Notes: generated by a model not told the origin, from the sequence alone. A stretch of 64,000 nt of DNA from Polaribacter sp. KT25b (GCF_900105145.1 NZ_LT629752.1:682001-746000), one strand, 5' to 3'; counted from the stretch's first letter, positions 17,224-26,165 are shown. Numbers and translations: made by a program.

Positions 17224-18446
17224 GGATTAAAAACTTCGTTTTTTTGTAAACAAATTGCTAAATCAGTATATATTTTTTTAATGTTAGTTTCAGAAAAATC
17301 AGAATTAATCGCTTTTAAAATTCTTGTTGATAAAGTTCCTTTTGTTAAAATAGTATTCAAAGTTTCTAAATGACTTTCATCAATAGCATCTTTTACCAAA
17401 TTATAAAGATGTTTCCAAACATTTTGCTGAGTTGTAACTTCCTTCAATCCGAATAAATTAAGATAGTCAATATTTGTAATTACCGAGTTTTCACCATTTT
17501 TAATAGCATCATTTAAAATATCAAAAAGCGCTTCTTTATCCCGTTTTTTCTGATTTTCTAGAGAAACTAAACTTTCACTTACGAGTAATTTTAAAACTTC
17601 AATAATTAAAACACAAATAGCAATATCTGCTTTCGGGCATTCTTGAATATCTACTAATCGTATTTCGATCGCATTTCTATCAAAACGAGAAATTGCCCCT
17701 CTAGAATTTAAAAAATGATGATCTAAAATATTTTCTGTATCAAAAGGTTTTATTGCTTTTTGAATTGGTTCAAATATTGTATGATGATAGTCTTTTTTTG
17801 TAAAAACATTTTCCGGAATTACTTTACCAGTCATTTCTGGTATTTCCTTTTGATTGGTTTTATAATACTCTAATCGAGTGTCTTTAAAGCCTGTATTTTT
17901 ACCTTCTAAAATTGGCGAACTTGCGCATAAACCCGGAATTAATGGTAAAATAACACGAACTGCAGCATGTAACTTTTCGAACTCTTCATCGTTAAAAAAA
18001 GGCAAATTGATGTGCGTACTTTGCACATTACTCCAACCATGACCTTTGCAATTAAAAATTCGATTATATAACGCATAGACTTCGCTATAACTATGTTTCC
18101 AAAGTTGCGTATCTGTATCAGGATTCATTAACGGATGTGAAGCAGTTGGCATTAATTGTACCTTAAACTCTTTTAAAAGTTCATTGATTTCCAAAACATT
18201 TTCATGAAAATTTGCTGATAAATTATTTACATCATTCGTTGGTCCATTTGTTTTCAATTCTAAAACATGTGCAACCAATTCATTGCTCCAAGCAATTTTT
18301 CCGTTCTCGATATCCGAAGTTAAAGAACCATTTTTTTTGGTTAATAAAAGATCAACAATAGGTGTTACTTTAAAAGTATCGGTAGAAACTAACATGTATT
18401 CTAACTCAATGCCAAACACTTCAAATAAATGATATTTTTTGCCCAT
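17220..18446 (-). CDS. Glutamate-cysteine ligase family 2 (GCS2) carboxylate-amine ligase
   Basis: This 408-residue protein has the glutamine-synthetase-like ligase fold of the GCS2 family. Metal and substrate residues are visible in EVFGIELEYML (Glu14 and Glu16), in GWSNVQSTHINLPF and in DRNAIEIRLVDIQECPKADI. Such enzymes join a glutamate-like carboxylate to an amine with ATP. Glutathione synthesis is possible, but the partners (an RLAN ATP-grasp ligase 2 bp upstream and an amidohydrolase overlapping downstream) suggest a peptide-like product. There is no gshB-type glutathione synthetase next to it. Confidence 0.85.
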   Translation of the reverse strand: MGKKYHLFEVFGIELEYMLVSTDTFKVTPIVDLLLTKKNGSLTSDIENGKIAWSNELVAHVLELKTNGPTNDVNNLSANFHENVLEINELLKEFKVQLMPTASHPLMNPDTDTQLWKHSYSEVYALYNRIFNCKGHGWSNVQSTHINLPFFNDEEFEKLHAAVRVILPLIPGLCASSPILEGKNTGFKDTRLEYYKTNQKEIPEMTGKVIPENVFTKKDYHHTIFEPIQKAIKPFDTENILDHHFLNSRGAISRFDRNAIEIRLVDIQECPKADIAICVLIIEVLKLLVSESLVSLENQKKRDKEALFDILNDAIKNGENSVITNIDYLNLFGLKEVTTQQNVWKHLYNLVKDAIDESHLETLNTILTKGTLSTRILKAINSDFSETNIKKIYTDLAICLQKNEVFNP

Positions 18447-18448
18447 AA

Positions 18449-19894
18449 TTAGTCTAATCTATTTTTTAAAGCAGTTAATATTTGAGTATAAACACTGTCT
18501 CCATAAAAAGCATCTTCCACACCAAAATCAATATTTGGGTTGTCGTTAATTTCTATAACCATTGGCACTTCATTCACCACTTTAATATCTATTCCGTATA
18601 AACCTTTGCCCATTAGTTTTGCTGATTTTAAAGCCATTTTCAAAACCTTTTTAGATACTTTTTCAATTGGTAAACAATCTGCATCTCCATCTTGATCATC
18701 TTTCTTTTTAGCGTTCCAATTGTAAATTTGCCAATGTCCTTTTGCCATATAATACTTACACGCAAAGAAAGGGACATCATCTAAAATACCAATTCTCCAA
18801 TCATAATCAGAAGGGCAAAATTCTTGAGCAATTATTAAGTCAGATTCTTTAAGCATATTTGTTACCAACTCATCATATTCTTCTACCGTTTTTGCTTTTT
18901 TAACTCCGAATGAAAACGTAGAATCTGGCGCTTTTAAAACACACGGCAAACCTGTGTTTGCTAACACGTCGTTTCTATTGTCTTTATGTACAATAATGGT
19001 TTTTGGCGTGGCAATATTTGCATTATTTAAAGCCTCTGCCATATACACTTTATTGCAGCATTTTAAAATTGCATCTGGGTAATCTATAATGGCAATGCCG
19101 TCTTGCTGCGCTTTACGAGCAAAAGCATAGGCTTCATTATTAACTTCGGTACTTTGTCTAATAAATAACGCATCAAAAGAATTTAATCTACTTAAATCTT
19201 GCGGCTCTATAATTTCTGCATAAATATTCATTTTCTCTGCAATCTCAATAAACTTTTTTAAAGCCTTCGGATTACTCGGTGGCGCAGGGTCATTCGGATT
19301 TACTAAAATTGCTAAATCAAAATCTGATTTTGTAAGTTTTGGTGTGTCGTATCTTTTTTTAGAAAAATACTGATTTGCAAATTCATGAACACTATCAAAA
19401 TGATCTGCAGGAATTTCTGATTCTGCGATTGCTTTAATACTTTGAATTTCCCATTTTGTGGTGTGATTAAATTTTACACGTAAAAAAGGAACCTGAAAAT
19501 GTTTATAAAACAAAGCACTTAATTCTTTATATTTTTGGGCTACATTTTGACCAAAGTAAATACTTAAAGTAAATTCTCTAGACTTAATATTCTTTAAGCT
19601 ATTTTGTATGCTGTCATCAAATTCTTCGGATACAATTCGCACTAATTCTAACGCTTTTAAATCCACAATATTTTTGATGGTTGGTATTGCCAAATGACCT
19701 CTTGCTTCTGCTAAAAGAGAAACGTAATAACCTTTAGATTGGTAGGAGTAATCTTTACATAGATTAAAAATTCTTGCCTTTTTAAGTAGTGAGTATTTTG
19801 GATCTGTTAAATACTCTTGAGAAGAGATAATATTAATATTTTCTATAGAAAAATTCCATTTTTCTATTTGATTTACAACAACATATTTGTTCAT
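18449..19894 (-). CDS. RimK-like ATP-grasp ligase with RLAN N-terminal domain
   Basis: This 481-residue protein has two parts. About residues 35-190 match the RimK-like ATP-grasp N-terminal domain (RLAN), including NLCKDYSYQSKGYYVSLLAE. About residues 255-481 form an ATP-grasp ligase with a nucleotide loop (LPCVLKAPDSTFSFGVKKAK, Lys321), DWRIGIL (Arg367) and the metal-binding GLYGIDIKVV with VIEINDNPNID (Asp436, Glu448, Asn450). ATP-grasp ligases activate a carboxylate as acyl phosphate and attach an amine. RLAN proteins are described in Pfam as part of a predicted peptide biosynthesis pathway that includes GCS2 genes. This is the first gene of that operon. Confidence 0.88.
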   Translation of the reverse strand: MNKYVVVNQIEKWNFSIENINIISSQEYLTDPKYSLLKKARIFNLCKDYSYQSKGYYVSLLAEARGHLAIPTIKNIVDLKALELVRIVSEEFDDSIQNSLKNIKSREFTLSIYFGQNVAQKYKELSALFYKHFQVPFLRVKFNHTTKWEIQSIKAIAESEIPADHFDSVHEFANQYFSKKRYDTPKLTKSDFDLAILVNPNDPAPPSNPKALKKFIEIAEKMNIYAEIIEPQDLSRLNSFDALFIRQSTEVNNEAYAFARKAQQDGIAIIDYPDAILKCCNKVYMAEALNNANIATPKTIIVHKDNRNDVLANTGLPCVLKAPDSTFSFGVKKAKTVEEYDELVTNMLKESDLIIAQEFCPSDYDWRIGILDDVPFFACKYYMAKGHWQIYNWNAKKKDDQDGDADCLPIEKVSKKVLKMALKSAKLMGKGLYGIDIKVVNEVPMVIEINDNPNIDFGVEDAFYGDSVYTQILTALKNRLD

Positions 19895-20018
19895 TTTTGA
19901 TATTAAAAACTGTTTTAGATTATAACAAAATTATACTAATTTTAGTCATGTTTTACATCAGTAATAAAATATTTTTTTAAAAAAATTACTGCATTCTGAT
20001 GCGTACTCTAAAGCGCAA

Positions 20019-20054
20019 AAAAAATGCATCAACTTTTAAATTGATGCATTTTTT
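20019..20054 (-). terminator. Rho-independent terminator after ilvE
   Basis: A 14-bp perfect stem (aaaaaatgcatcaa / ttgatgcatttttt) with an 8-nt loop is followed by T residues on the minus strand. It separates ilvE from the ATP-grasp operon. Confidence 0.85.
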
Positions 20055-20091
20055 AATATATTTTAATGTGAGTTTCTAAATTAGAATAAAC

Positions 20092-21147
20092 TTATAAAAT
20101 TACTCTCCATCCATAAGGATCTTCAGTCTTATTCGTTTGAATGTCTGTAATTTTTTTCTTTAATTGAGCTGCAAAAGGATTCTCTAATTCTGGTAAATCG
20201 TAATCATTTTCTTGATATCCAAAACCAGCAATTGGCGATATTACTGCAGCAGTTCCTGCACCAAACATTTCTTTTAATTCTCCATTTTTAGCAGCTTCTA
20301 CAACTTCGCCAACAGAAATTTTTCTAACTTCGGTTTTAATACCTGCGTCTTCTGCAATTTGTAAAATACTTTTACGCGTAATTCCGTCTAAAATTCTGTC
20401 ACTTGTAGGACTCGTAATTAAAGTGTCATTAATGCGTACAAAAATATTCATTGCACCCGCTTCTTCAATAAATTGATGCGAGTTGTCATCTGTCCAAATT
20501 ACTTGATTATATCCTTTTTCTATGGCTAATTGAGTTGGGTAAAATTGTGCAGCATAATTACCACCAGCTTTAGCAAAACCAACACCACCATTTGCAGCAC
20601 GTGCATATTTTTCTTCAATTAAAACTTTTACTTTTCCAGCAAAATAAGCCCCAGACGGAGCAGTACAAATTATAAATTTATAACCATCTGCAGGTGAAGC
20701 ATGAAAACCATTACCAGATGCAAACATAAAAGGTCTTATATATAAAGAACTACCTTCGTTTGTAGGAATCCAAGCATTATCAACTTCTAATAATTTTTTT
20801 AATCCATCCATGAAAATATCCTCAGGAATTTGAGGAATTACCAAACGTTCTGCAGATTTGTTTAAACGTTTACAGTTGTCTAAAGGTCTAAACAACATTG
20901 TTTTATCTTTAGCGTCTTTGTAAGCTTTCATCCCTTCAAAAATAGATTGTCCGTAATGAAAAATCTTAGCAGAAGGATCTAAAGATATTGGAGAATAAGG
21001 TTTGATAACTGGTGTTTGCCAAGCGCCATCTTTATAATCACATTCTAACATATGATCAGAAAACACACTTCCAAAAGGCAAATTATTAAAATCTACAGAG
21101 TCTATCTTCGATTTTTCTATTCGTTGAATTTCTATATGAGACTTCAT
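20092..21147 (-). CDS. ilvE: Branched-chain amino acid aminotransferase
   Basis: This PLP enzyme interconverts Leu, Ile and Val with their 2-oxo acids. The 351-residue length and the sequence (GSVFSDHMLECDYKDGAWQ, FHYGQSIFEGMKAYKD, GFAKAGGNYAAQFYPT with the PLP lysine, and the conserved TSPTSDRILDGITRKSILQI) place it in the longer class IV type II group. A minus-strand TACATTTG box at 21171-21178 lies 24 bp upstream. It is a single-gene unit. Confidence 0.95.
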   Translation of the reverse strand: MKSHIEIQRIEKSKIDSVDFNNLPFGSVFSDHMLECDYKDGAWQTPVIKPYSPISLDPSAKIFHYGQSIFEGMKAYKDAKDKTMLFRPLDNCKRLNKSAERLVIPQIPEDIFMDGLKKLLEVDNAWIPTNEGSSLYIRPFMFASGNGFHASPADGYKFIICTAPSGAYFAGKVKVLIEEKYARAANGGVGFAKAGGNYAAQFYPTQLAIEKGYNQVIWTDDNSHQFIEEAGAMNIFVRINDTLITSPTSDRILDGITRKSILQIAEDAGIKTEVRKISVGEVVEAAKNGELKEMFGAGTAAVISPIAGFGYQENDYDLPELENPFAAQLKKKITDIQTNKTEDPYGWRVIL

Positions 21148-21170
21148 TATTTTATGATTGTTTTATAACA

Positions 21171-21178
21171 CAAATGTA
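21171..21178 (-). promoter_or_regulatory. -7 promoter element for ilvE
   Basis: The minus-strand sequence reads TACATTTG, an exact TAnnTTTG match, 24 bp before the ilvE ATG. Confidence 0.55.
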
Positions 21179-21221
21179 CATAATTTATTTATCTGATAGG
21201 TACGAGCAAGTTCAATTTTAT

Positions 21222-21229
21222 TACATTTG
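21222..21229 (+). promoter_or_regulatory. -7 promoter element for DUF4920 operon
   Basis: TACATTTG lies 27 bp before the DUF4920 start, facing away from the ilvE promoter. Confidence 0.55.
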
Positions 21230-21255
21230 TAGCAAACGCTAAAAATATTTATAGG

Positions 21256-21765
21256 ATGAAAAATATAATTAAATTTTGTGCAATTGCACTATTAGTATTT
21301 GCAAGTTGTAAAAAAGAAACTGCAAACAAAGAAAACGATCAAACAGTTAAAGAAGAAATTATTGCATTTGATTCTTTTGGAGATAAAATAACAAATGATG
21401 CTGCAATAACATCAAACGAGATGTTGGCAAAATTCAATAACTTAAAAGTTGGAGATACACTAAATGTAAAATTTGCATCTACAATAAAAGAAGTTTGTTC
21501 AAAAAAAGGATGTTGGATGAAATTACCTTTAAATGATACAGAAGAAGCTATGGTTACTTTTAAAGATTATGGTTTTTTTATGCCTTTAGATTCTAAAGAT
21601 AGAGAAGTTATTATAGAAGGTAAAGCTTTTGTAAAAGAAACATCTGTTGCAGAATTACAACATTATGCAGAAGATGCAGGAAAATCTAAAGAAGAAATAG
21701 CTAAAATTACAGCTCCTAAAAAGGAATTTGCTTTTGAAGCTAATGGAGTTTTAATGAAAAAATAA
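21256..21765 (+). CDS. DUF4920 domain lipoprotein
   Basis: This 169-residue lipoprotein has a signal (MKNIIKFCAIALLVFASC) with the lipidated Cys at 18. The mature part carries a compact OB-like DUF4920 domain with KEVCSKKGCWMKLP, a conserved Cys-x4-Cys that could bind metal or a redox partner, followed by VTFKDYGFFMPLDSK. The function is unknown. Its stop codon overlaps the ATG of the next, broken lipoprotein gene as TAATG, so the two form an operon with mnmD. Confidence 0.85.
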   Translation: MKNIIKFCAIALLVFASCKKETANKENDQTVKEEIIAFDSFGDKITNDAAITSNEMLAKFNNLKVGDTLNVKFASTIKEVCSKKGCWMKLPLNDTEEAMVTFKDYGFFMPLDSKDREVIIEGKAFVKETSVAELQHYAEDAGKSKEEIAKITAPKKEFAFEANGVLMKK

Positions 21766-22186
21766 TGAAGTTTTTTTTAAAAATATTCTTGCTTTTATTC
21801 ATTTTTGGTTGTTCTCAAAAAAAGAACCAAAAGTAATTATTACAGAAAGTAAAGTGTATAAGCAGTCAGAAATGGCTGCTTTAATGCTTAAAATGTATCA
21901 GGCTAATTTAGAGAATAAAAGTCTAATTTTAGAAGGGAAAACGCCAAATGCTTTTCCAGAAGAATTTATAAATATTCATACGGCTAAACTTACAGATCCT
22001 TCGGATAGAAATGCTTCTTTTAAAGTGTTTTCAGAAATGTATTTAAATACTTTTCAGCAAGATTTTAAAACTGAAAAAGATTCTTTAAAAGCAAAACATA
22101 ACAATACAATTTATACTTGTATTGCGTGTCATAAAACAACTTGTATTGGCCCAATTCCTAAAATAAAAAAACTGTTGATTCAATAA
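21765..22186 (+). pseudogene. Frameshifted lipoprotein with C-terminal CxxCH heme motif
   Basis: The ATG at 21765 encodes a good lipoprotein signal (MKFFLKIFLLLFIFGCSQKK) but stops at 21836. The rest of the protein continues in the next frame (KKEPKVIITESKVYKQSEMA onwards to 22186). The two frames join at a run of seven A residues (21817-21823); eight A residues would restore one reading frame of about 140 codons. The C-terminal part has TCIACHKTTCIG, a CxxCH motif that could bind heme c. The break may be a real mutation, slippage-based switching or a sequence error. Without the correction the TTG at 21809 would make an unexported fragment. Confidence 0.75.
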
Positions 22187-22188
22187 TT

Positions 22189-22869
22189 GTGAAAAGAGAA
22201 ATCCTGATTACTTCCGATGGTTCTACAACCATTCATTTACCAGATTGGAATGAACAATATCATTCTAAACATGGCGCAATACAAGAGGCTTATCATGTTT
22301 TTATTAAAAGTGGATTTGAACTTTTTTGTAATTCTGATGAAAAAATACAAGGATCTATTTCTATTTTAGAAATAGGTTTCGGTACAGGATTAAATGCATT
22401 TATCACCTTTTTAGAAGGCATAAAACATCACAAAAAAATAGATTATGTTGGTGTAGAAGCGTATCCTGTTATTGAAAGTGAAGTTCAAAAACTAAATTAT
22501 GTTTCAGAATTAAATGCCGAAAAGCATCAATTAATTTTTGATAAGATGCACGCAGTTTCTTGGGATGAAAAACAGCTTATTTCTGATAATTTTAAGCTAA
22601 CTAAAAGAAAACAATTCTTTGAAGAAATAGAAGACGAAAACAATCATAATTTAATTTATTTTGATGCTTTTGGCGCAACAAATCAACCAGAATTATGGAC
22701 TGAAACTATTTTCTTAAAAATGTATAATGCATTAAAAACAAATGGAGTTTTAGTAACTTACTCAGCAAAAGGAAGTGTAAGAAGAGCAATGCAAACCGTT
22801 GGTTTTACTGTTGAAAGATTAGAAGGTCCTCCAGGAAAAAGAGAAATGTTGAGAGCTACTAAAAAGTAG
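22189..22869 (+). CDS. mnmD: tRNA 5-methylaminomethyl-2-thiouridine methyltransferase, MnmD type
   Basis: This SAM-dependent enzyme completes the mnm5s2U modification at wobble position 34 of tRNAs. It corresponds to the methyltransferase domain of E. coli MnmC without the FAD oxidase domain. The 226-residue protein starts at a GTG (22189), 2 bp after the preceding reading frame. It shows LPDWNEQYHSKHGAIQEAYH, the SAM motif ILEIGFGTGLNAF, and YFDAFGATNQPELWT. The closing VERLEGPPGKREMLRA also fits the family. Confidence 0.9.
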   Translation: MKREILITSDGSTTIHLPDWNEQYHSKHGAIQEAYHVFIKSGFELFCNSDEKIQGSISILEIGFGTGLNAFITFLEGIKHHKKIDYVGVEAYPVIESEVQKLNYVSELNAEKHQLIFDKMHAVSWDEKQLISDNFKLTKRKQFFEEIEDENNHNLIYFDAFGATNQPELWTETIFLKMYNALKTNGVLVTYSAKGSVRRAMQTVGFTVERLEGPPGKREMLRATKK

Positions 22870-22998
22870 GCAGTTGGCTATTACAGTTTTCAGTTTATGA
22901 GTTCTTCTGATTTTTGTTTTTAGCAAATTTGTGTCAAGAACTTTTATTAAATTTACACAATATAATATTACACAAAAATATTAATCCAAATAAAATCA

Positions 22999-23130
22999 AT
23001 GGAATTCAAAAGAAAATTTGGGAAACAAAAAGAGAAAAAGCCAGCAAAAGGATTGTTCCTAATCATATTATTAGTAATTGTTTTATTTCTTTGGTTTAAA
23101 GCAGAATCTTTACTAAGTTCTTTGTTTTAA
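22999..23130 (+). CDS. Small single-span membrane protein, unknown
   Basis: The ATG at 22999 opens a 43-residue frame with a strongly basic N-terminus (MEFKRKFGKQKEKKPAKG) and one hydrophobic helix (LFLIILLVIVLFLWF), then a short tail. The arrangement is a typical N-in single-pass protein. It lies 27 bp before ruvC. The overlapping frame at 22914-23099 has no such organisation and is rejected. I do not recognise a family. Confidence 0.55.
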   Translation: MEFKRKFGKQKEKKPAKGLFLIILLVIVLFLWFKAESLLSSLF

Positions 23131-23157
23131 GAGCATTTATAAAATCAATCTAAAAAT

Positions 23158-23709
23158 TTGGCAATAGAAAAAATTATTTTAGGCATCGACCCAGGAACAA
23201 CAATTATGGGTTTCGGATTGATAAAAGTAGTTGGTAAAAAGATGGAATTTATTCAAATGAATGAATTATTACTTCAAAAATATGATGATCATTACCTAAA
23301 ACTAAAACTCATTTTTGAACGCACCATAGAATTAATAGACACTTATAATCCTGATGAAATTGCTATCGAAGCGCCTTTTTTTGGTAAAAATGTACAATCG
23401 ATGTTAAAATTGGGTAGAGCACAAGGAGTTGCAATGGCAGCTGGTTTGTCAAGAGAAATACCTATTACAGAATATTTGCCAAAAAAGATTAAAATGGCAA
23501 TTACCGGAAACGGAAATGCCAGTAAAGAACAAGTTGCTTTGATGTTAAAGTCTTTGCTAAATCTAAAAACCTTACCAAAAAATTTGGATGCAACAGACGG
23601 TTTAGCTGCTGCAGTTTGTCATTTTTACAATTCAGGAAAAGTAGTTGGAGGAAAGAACTATACAGGCTGGGCTAGTTTTGTGAAACAGAACCCAAAAAAA
23701 ATTATTTAA
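23158..23709 (+). CDS. ruvC: Holliday junction endonuclease RuvC
   Basis: RuvC cuts Holliday junctions symmetrically during recombination, together with RuvAB. The protein has 183 residues and starts at TTG (23158), since the family N-terminus ([20 protein letters not shown]) begins there and no ATG is in range. The catalytic acids are visible in [14 protein letters not shown] and the C-terminal ATDGLAAA. RuvA and RuvB are not in the window. Confidence 0.95.
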   Translation: MAIEKIILGIDPGTTIMGFGLIKVVGKKMEFIQMNELLLQKYDDHYLKLKLIFERTIELIDTYNPDEIAIEAPFFGKNVQSMLKLGRAQGVAMAAGLSREIPITEYLPKKIKMAITGNGNASKEQVALMLKSLLNLKTLPKNLDATDGLAAAVCHFYNSGKVVGGKNYTGWASFVKQNPKKII

Positions 23710-23752
23710 TTTTTTTTGAACTATCATTTACCAGAAATCAATTATCGCTATT

Positions 23753-24098
23753 ATGAAGTTAAAAAATAATCCGTTACAAAATAAATCGTATGATTTGGCT
23801 TTATTAATTGTAAAGTTGAGTAAAAAGTTAATAAAAGAAAATAAAGAGTATATTTTATCAAAACAAATTTTAAGAAGTGACACTTCTGTAGGAGCTAATA
23901 TTGTTGAGGCTAATGGACCTATTTCTAAGGTAGATTTTTTAGCAAAAATGTCTATTGCATATAAAGAATGTTTAGAAACTAAATATTGGTACACTTGTTA
24001 AAAGATAGTGAAGATTTAGATATAGAAAATTTTAATATTCTTTTGAAAAGGTAGATGAAATAGGTAGAATTTTATTCTCTATTTTAAAGGCTACATGA
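23753..24098 (+). pseudogene. Four-helix-bundle (23S IVS-type) protein gene, frameshifted
   Basis: Residues 1-77 read well as a four-helix-bundle protein of the kind encoded by 23S rRNA intervening sequences (SYDLALLIVKLSKKLIKE, SDTSVGANIVEA, DFLAKMSIAYKECLETKYW). The frame then stops at 24001. The expected continuation appears in another frame (LLKDSEDLDIENFNILLK) and after a second shift in a third (VDEIGRILFSILKAT, stop at 24098). Two small deletions therefore break the gene. No rRNA gene is nearby; the family is also found as free-standing genes. Confidence 0.75.
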
Positions 24099-24153
24099 AT
24101 AAATAAACAATAATAATTATCAATAACTGATAATTGAACACTGATAATTAATT

Positions 24154-25281
24154 TTGGCAGGCATCTATATCCATATCCCGTTTTGCAAACAAGCATGTTT
24201 TTATTGCGACTTTCATTTCTCTACTTCTTTAAAAAAGAAAGAAGATATGATTTCTGCACTTATAAAAGAAATTGAAATCAGAAAAGATGAAATTAATAAC
24301 AGCATTATTGAAACTATTTATTTTGGCGGAGGAACTCCATCAGTTTTAAATGTTGATGAAATTAAGTTGTTAATTGATACTGTTTATAGAAATCATAAAG
24401 TAATTGAAAATCCAGAAATTACTTTAGAAGCAAACCCGGATGATTTATCAGAAGAAAAAATAATTGAACTTTCTAAAACACCCATAAACAGATTAAGTAT
24501 CGGAATTCAGTCTTTCTTTGAGAAGGATTTAAAATTGATGAATCGCGCTCATGATTCATCCGAAGCAAAAAACTGCCTCTCTGTTGCAACTAAATATTTT
24601 GATAATATTTCTGTGGATTTAATTTACGGAATTCCAGATTGTACTAATGAAGAATGGCAACAAAATATACAAACAGCTTTAAGTTTCGACGTGCCACATA
24701 TTTCTAGTTATGCATTAACTGTAGAACCAAAAACAGCTTTACATACTTTAATTACAAAAGGAAAAATTAAAAATGTTGATGATGAAAAAGCACAAGAGCA
24801 ATTCAATATTTTAATTGAGGAATTAGAGAACTCAAATTTTGTGCATTATGAAACTTCTAACTTTGGAAAACAAGGCTTTTTTAGTCAAAATAATTCTTCA
24901 TATTGGTTAGGGAAACCGTATTTAGGAATTGGACCTTCTGCACATTCTTTTGACGGAAATCAACGTAGTTGGAATGTAAGAAATAACTCGAAATATATAA
25001 ATTCAATTGCCGAAAACCAATTACCGATAGAAAGAGAAACGTTATCAAAAACAGATTGTTATAATGAATATATTATGACAGGCTTGCGAACTGTTTGGGG
25101 AGTTTCTTTTGATAAAATTAAAGTTGATTTTGGCGAAAAATATATAGAATATTTAGAAAATCAATCTAAAAAATATATTGAACAAGAATTATTGGTTCTT
25201 GAAAATCGAATTTTAAGAACTACTAAAAAAGGCAAATTTTTATCAGACGGAATTGCCTCAGACTTATTTATATTAAATTAG
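24154..25281 (+). CDS. hemW: HemW-like radical SAM protein
   Basis: This protein resembles the oxygen-independent coproporphyrinogen oxidase family, but the HemW branch is a heme chaperone. The 375-residue length fits HemW (HemN is about 80 residues longer). The 4Fe-4S motif CKQACFYCDFHF is in CxxxCxxC form, followed by YFGGGTPSVL, EANPDDLSE and RLSIGIQSF. The start is the TTG at 24154, because the conserved AGIYIHIPFC begins there. The C-terminal HemN winged domain is complete. Confidence 0.92.
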   Translation: MAGIYIHIPFCKQACFYCDFHFSTSLKKKEDMISALIKEIEIRKDEINNSIIETIYFGGGTPSVLNVDEIKLLIDTVYRNHKVIENPEITLEANPDDLSEEKIIELSKTPINRLSIGIQSFFEKDLKLMNRAHDSSEAKNCLSVATKYFDNISVDLIYGIPDCTNEEWQQNIQTALSFDVPHISSYALTVEPKTALHTLITKGKIKNVDDEKAQEQFNILIEELENSNFVHYETSNFGKQGFFSQNNSSYWLGKPYLGIGPSAHSFDGNQRSWNVRNNSKYINSIAENQLPIERETLSKTDCYNEYIMTGLRTVWGVSFDKIKVDFGEKYIEYLENQSKKYIEQELLVLENRILRTTKKGKFLSDGIASDLFILN

Positions 25282-25315
25282 TTTTAAAGGTATTTATCAG
25301 TTTTCTAATTTCTTA

Positions 25316-25346
25316 TTGATAGGCTTGTTTTAAAGGCTTATATTTG
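25316..25346 (+). promoter_or_regulatory. Promoter of cyclase-family gene
   Basis: TTG (25316-25318), 20 bp and TATATTTG (25339-25346) match the Bacteroidota consensus closely. The position shows that the frame's TTG at 25344 is promoter sequence and that translation begins at the ATG at 25407. Confidence 0.65.
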
Positions 25347-25406
25347 GGTTTACAATACAATATTATTGTAACCAAGTTTAACTTAAAAGATACTGAAAAG
25401 TTCAGC

Positions 25407-26156
25407 ATGAAAGCAACCATAGAATACAACTCCAGAAAAATAGTAATAAACGTTTCAGAACCTTTAGATATTTCCATATCTATTGATATGAGTAAAGGTA
25501 AAATTAATGCTTGGGGAATTGATGATCCTAAAATTGAAGTTGAAAGTTTTGATGGTTACGAAGTAAGTGTTGCTAATGGAGCGGTTGTAAATTTTAATAG
25601 CATTCAATTTAATCCGCATTCTCACATTACTCATACAGAATGTGTTGGTCATATTACAGAAAAAGTACATTCTGTAAATCAAAATTTAAAACATTATTTG
25701 TTTTTAGCAGAGTTAGTAACTGTAGCACCAGAAAAAATTGATGGCGATTTTGTAATTTCAGAAAAACAATTAAAAACTGCTTTAAGAAATAAAAAAAGAG
25801 ATGCAATTGTAATTAGAACATTACCAAATTTATCAGACAAAAAAGAAACAAGATATTTTAATACAAACCCTGCTTATTTATCTGAAGAAGCAGCTTTTTA
25901 TTTGGTAGAAAAAGGGATAAAACATTTATTGGTAGATTTACCTTCTGTTGATAAAGAAAAAGATGATGGTAAATTATTAGTGCATAATGCATTTTGGGGA
26001 ACCGCAGGAAAAGTAAGAATGGATGCAACGATTACCGAGTTTATTTACGTGCCAAATACTATAGAAGATGGCGAGTATTTATTAAATTTAATGATTGCGC
26101 CTTTTGAAAATGATGCTACACCAAGCAAGCCAATTTTGTATAAAATAATGAATTAA
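25407..26156 (+). CDS. Cyclase family protein (kynurenine formamidase-like fold)
   Basis: From the ATG at 25407 the protein has 249 residues (MKATIEYNSRKIVINVSEPL). It resembles the metal-dependent cyclase/hydrolase family that includes kynurenine formamidase. The typical metal ligands appear in FNPHSHITHTECVGHI, and KGIKHLLVDLPSVDKEKDDG and HNAFWG fit the C-terminal half. Substrate is unknown: formamide or lactone hydrolysis is possible, and no tryptophan-degradation gene is adjacent. Confidence 0.8.
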   Translation: MKATIEYNSRKIVINVSEPLDISISIDMSKGKINAWGIDDPKIEVESFDGYEVSVANGAVVNFNSIQFNPHSHITHTECVGHITEKVHSVNQNLKHYLFLAELVTVAPEKIDGDFVISEKQLKTALRNKKRDAIVIRTLPNLSDKKETRYFNTNPAYLSEEAAFYLVEKGIKHLLVDLPSVDKEKDDGKLLVHNAFWGTAGKVRMDATITEFIYVPNTIEDGEYLLNLMIAPFENDATPSKPILYKIMN

Positions 26157-26165
26157 TTGATAAAG

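Noticed and set aside
22914..23099. A 61-codon frame between mnmD and ruvC
   Set aside because: It has no domain or export features, begins at a doubtful start and overlaps, in another frame, the better-organised 43-residue membrane protein at 22999-23130.
25344..25406. TTG start for the cyclase-family protein
   Set aside because: The TTG lies inside the TATATTTG promoter element; the ATG at 25407 gives the normal N-terminus.
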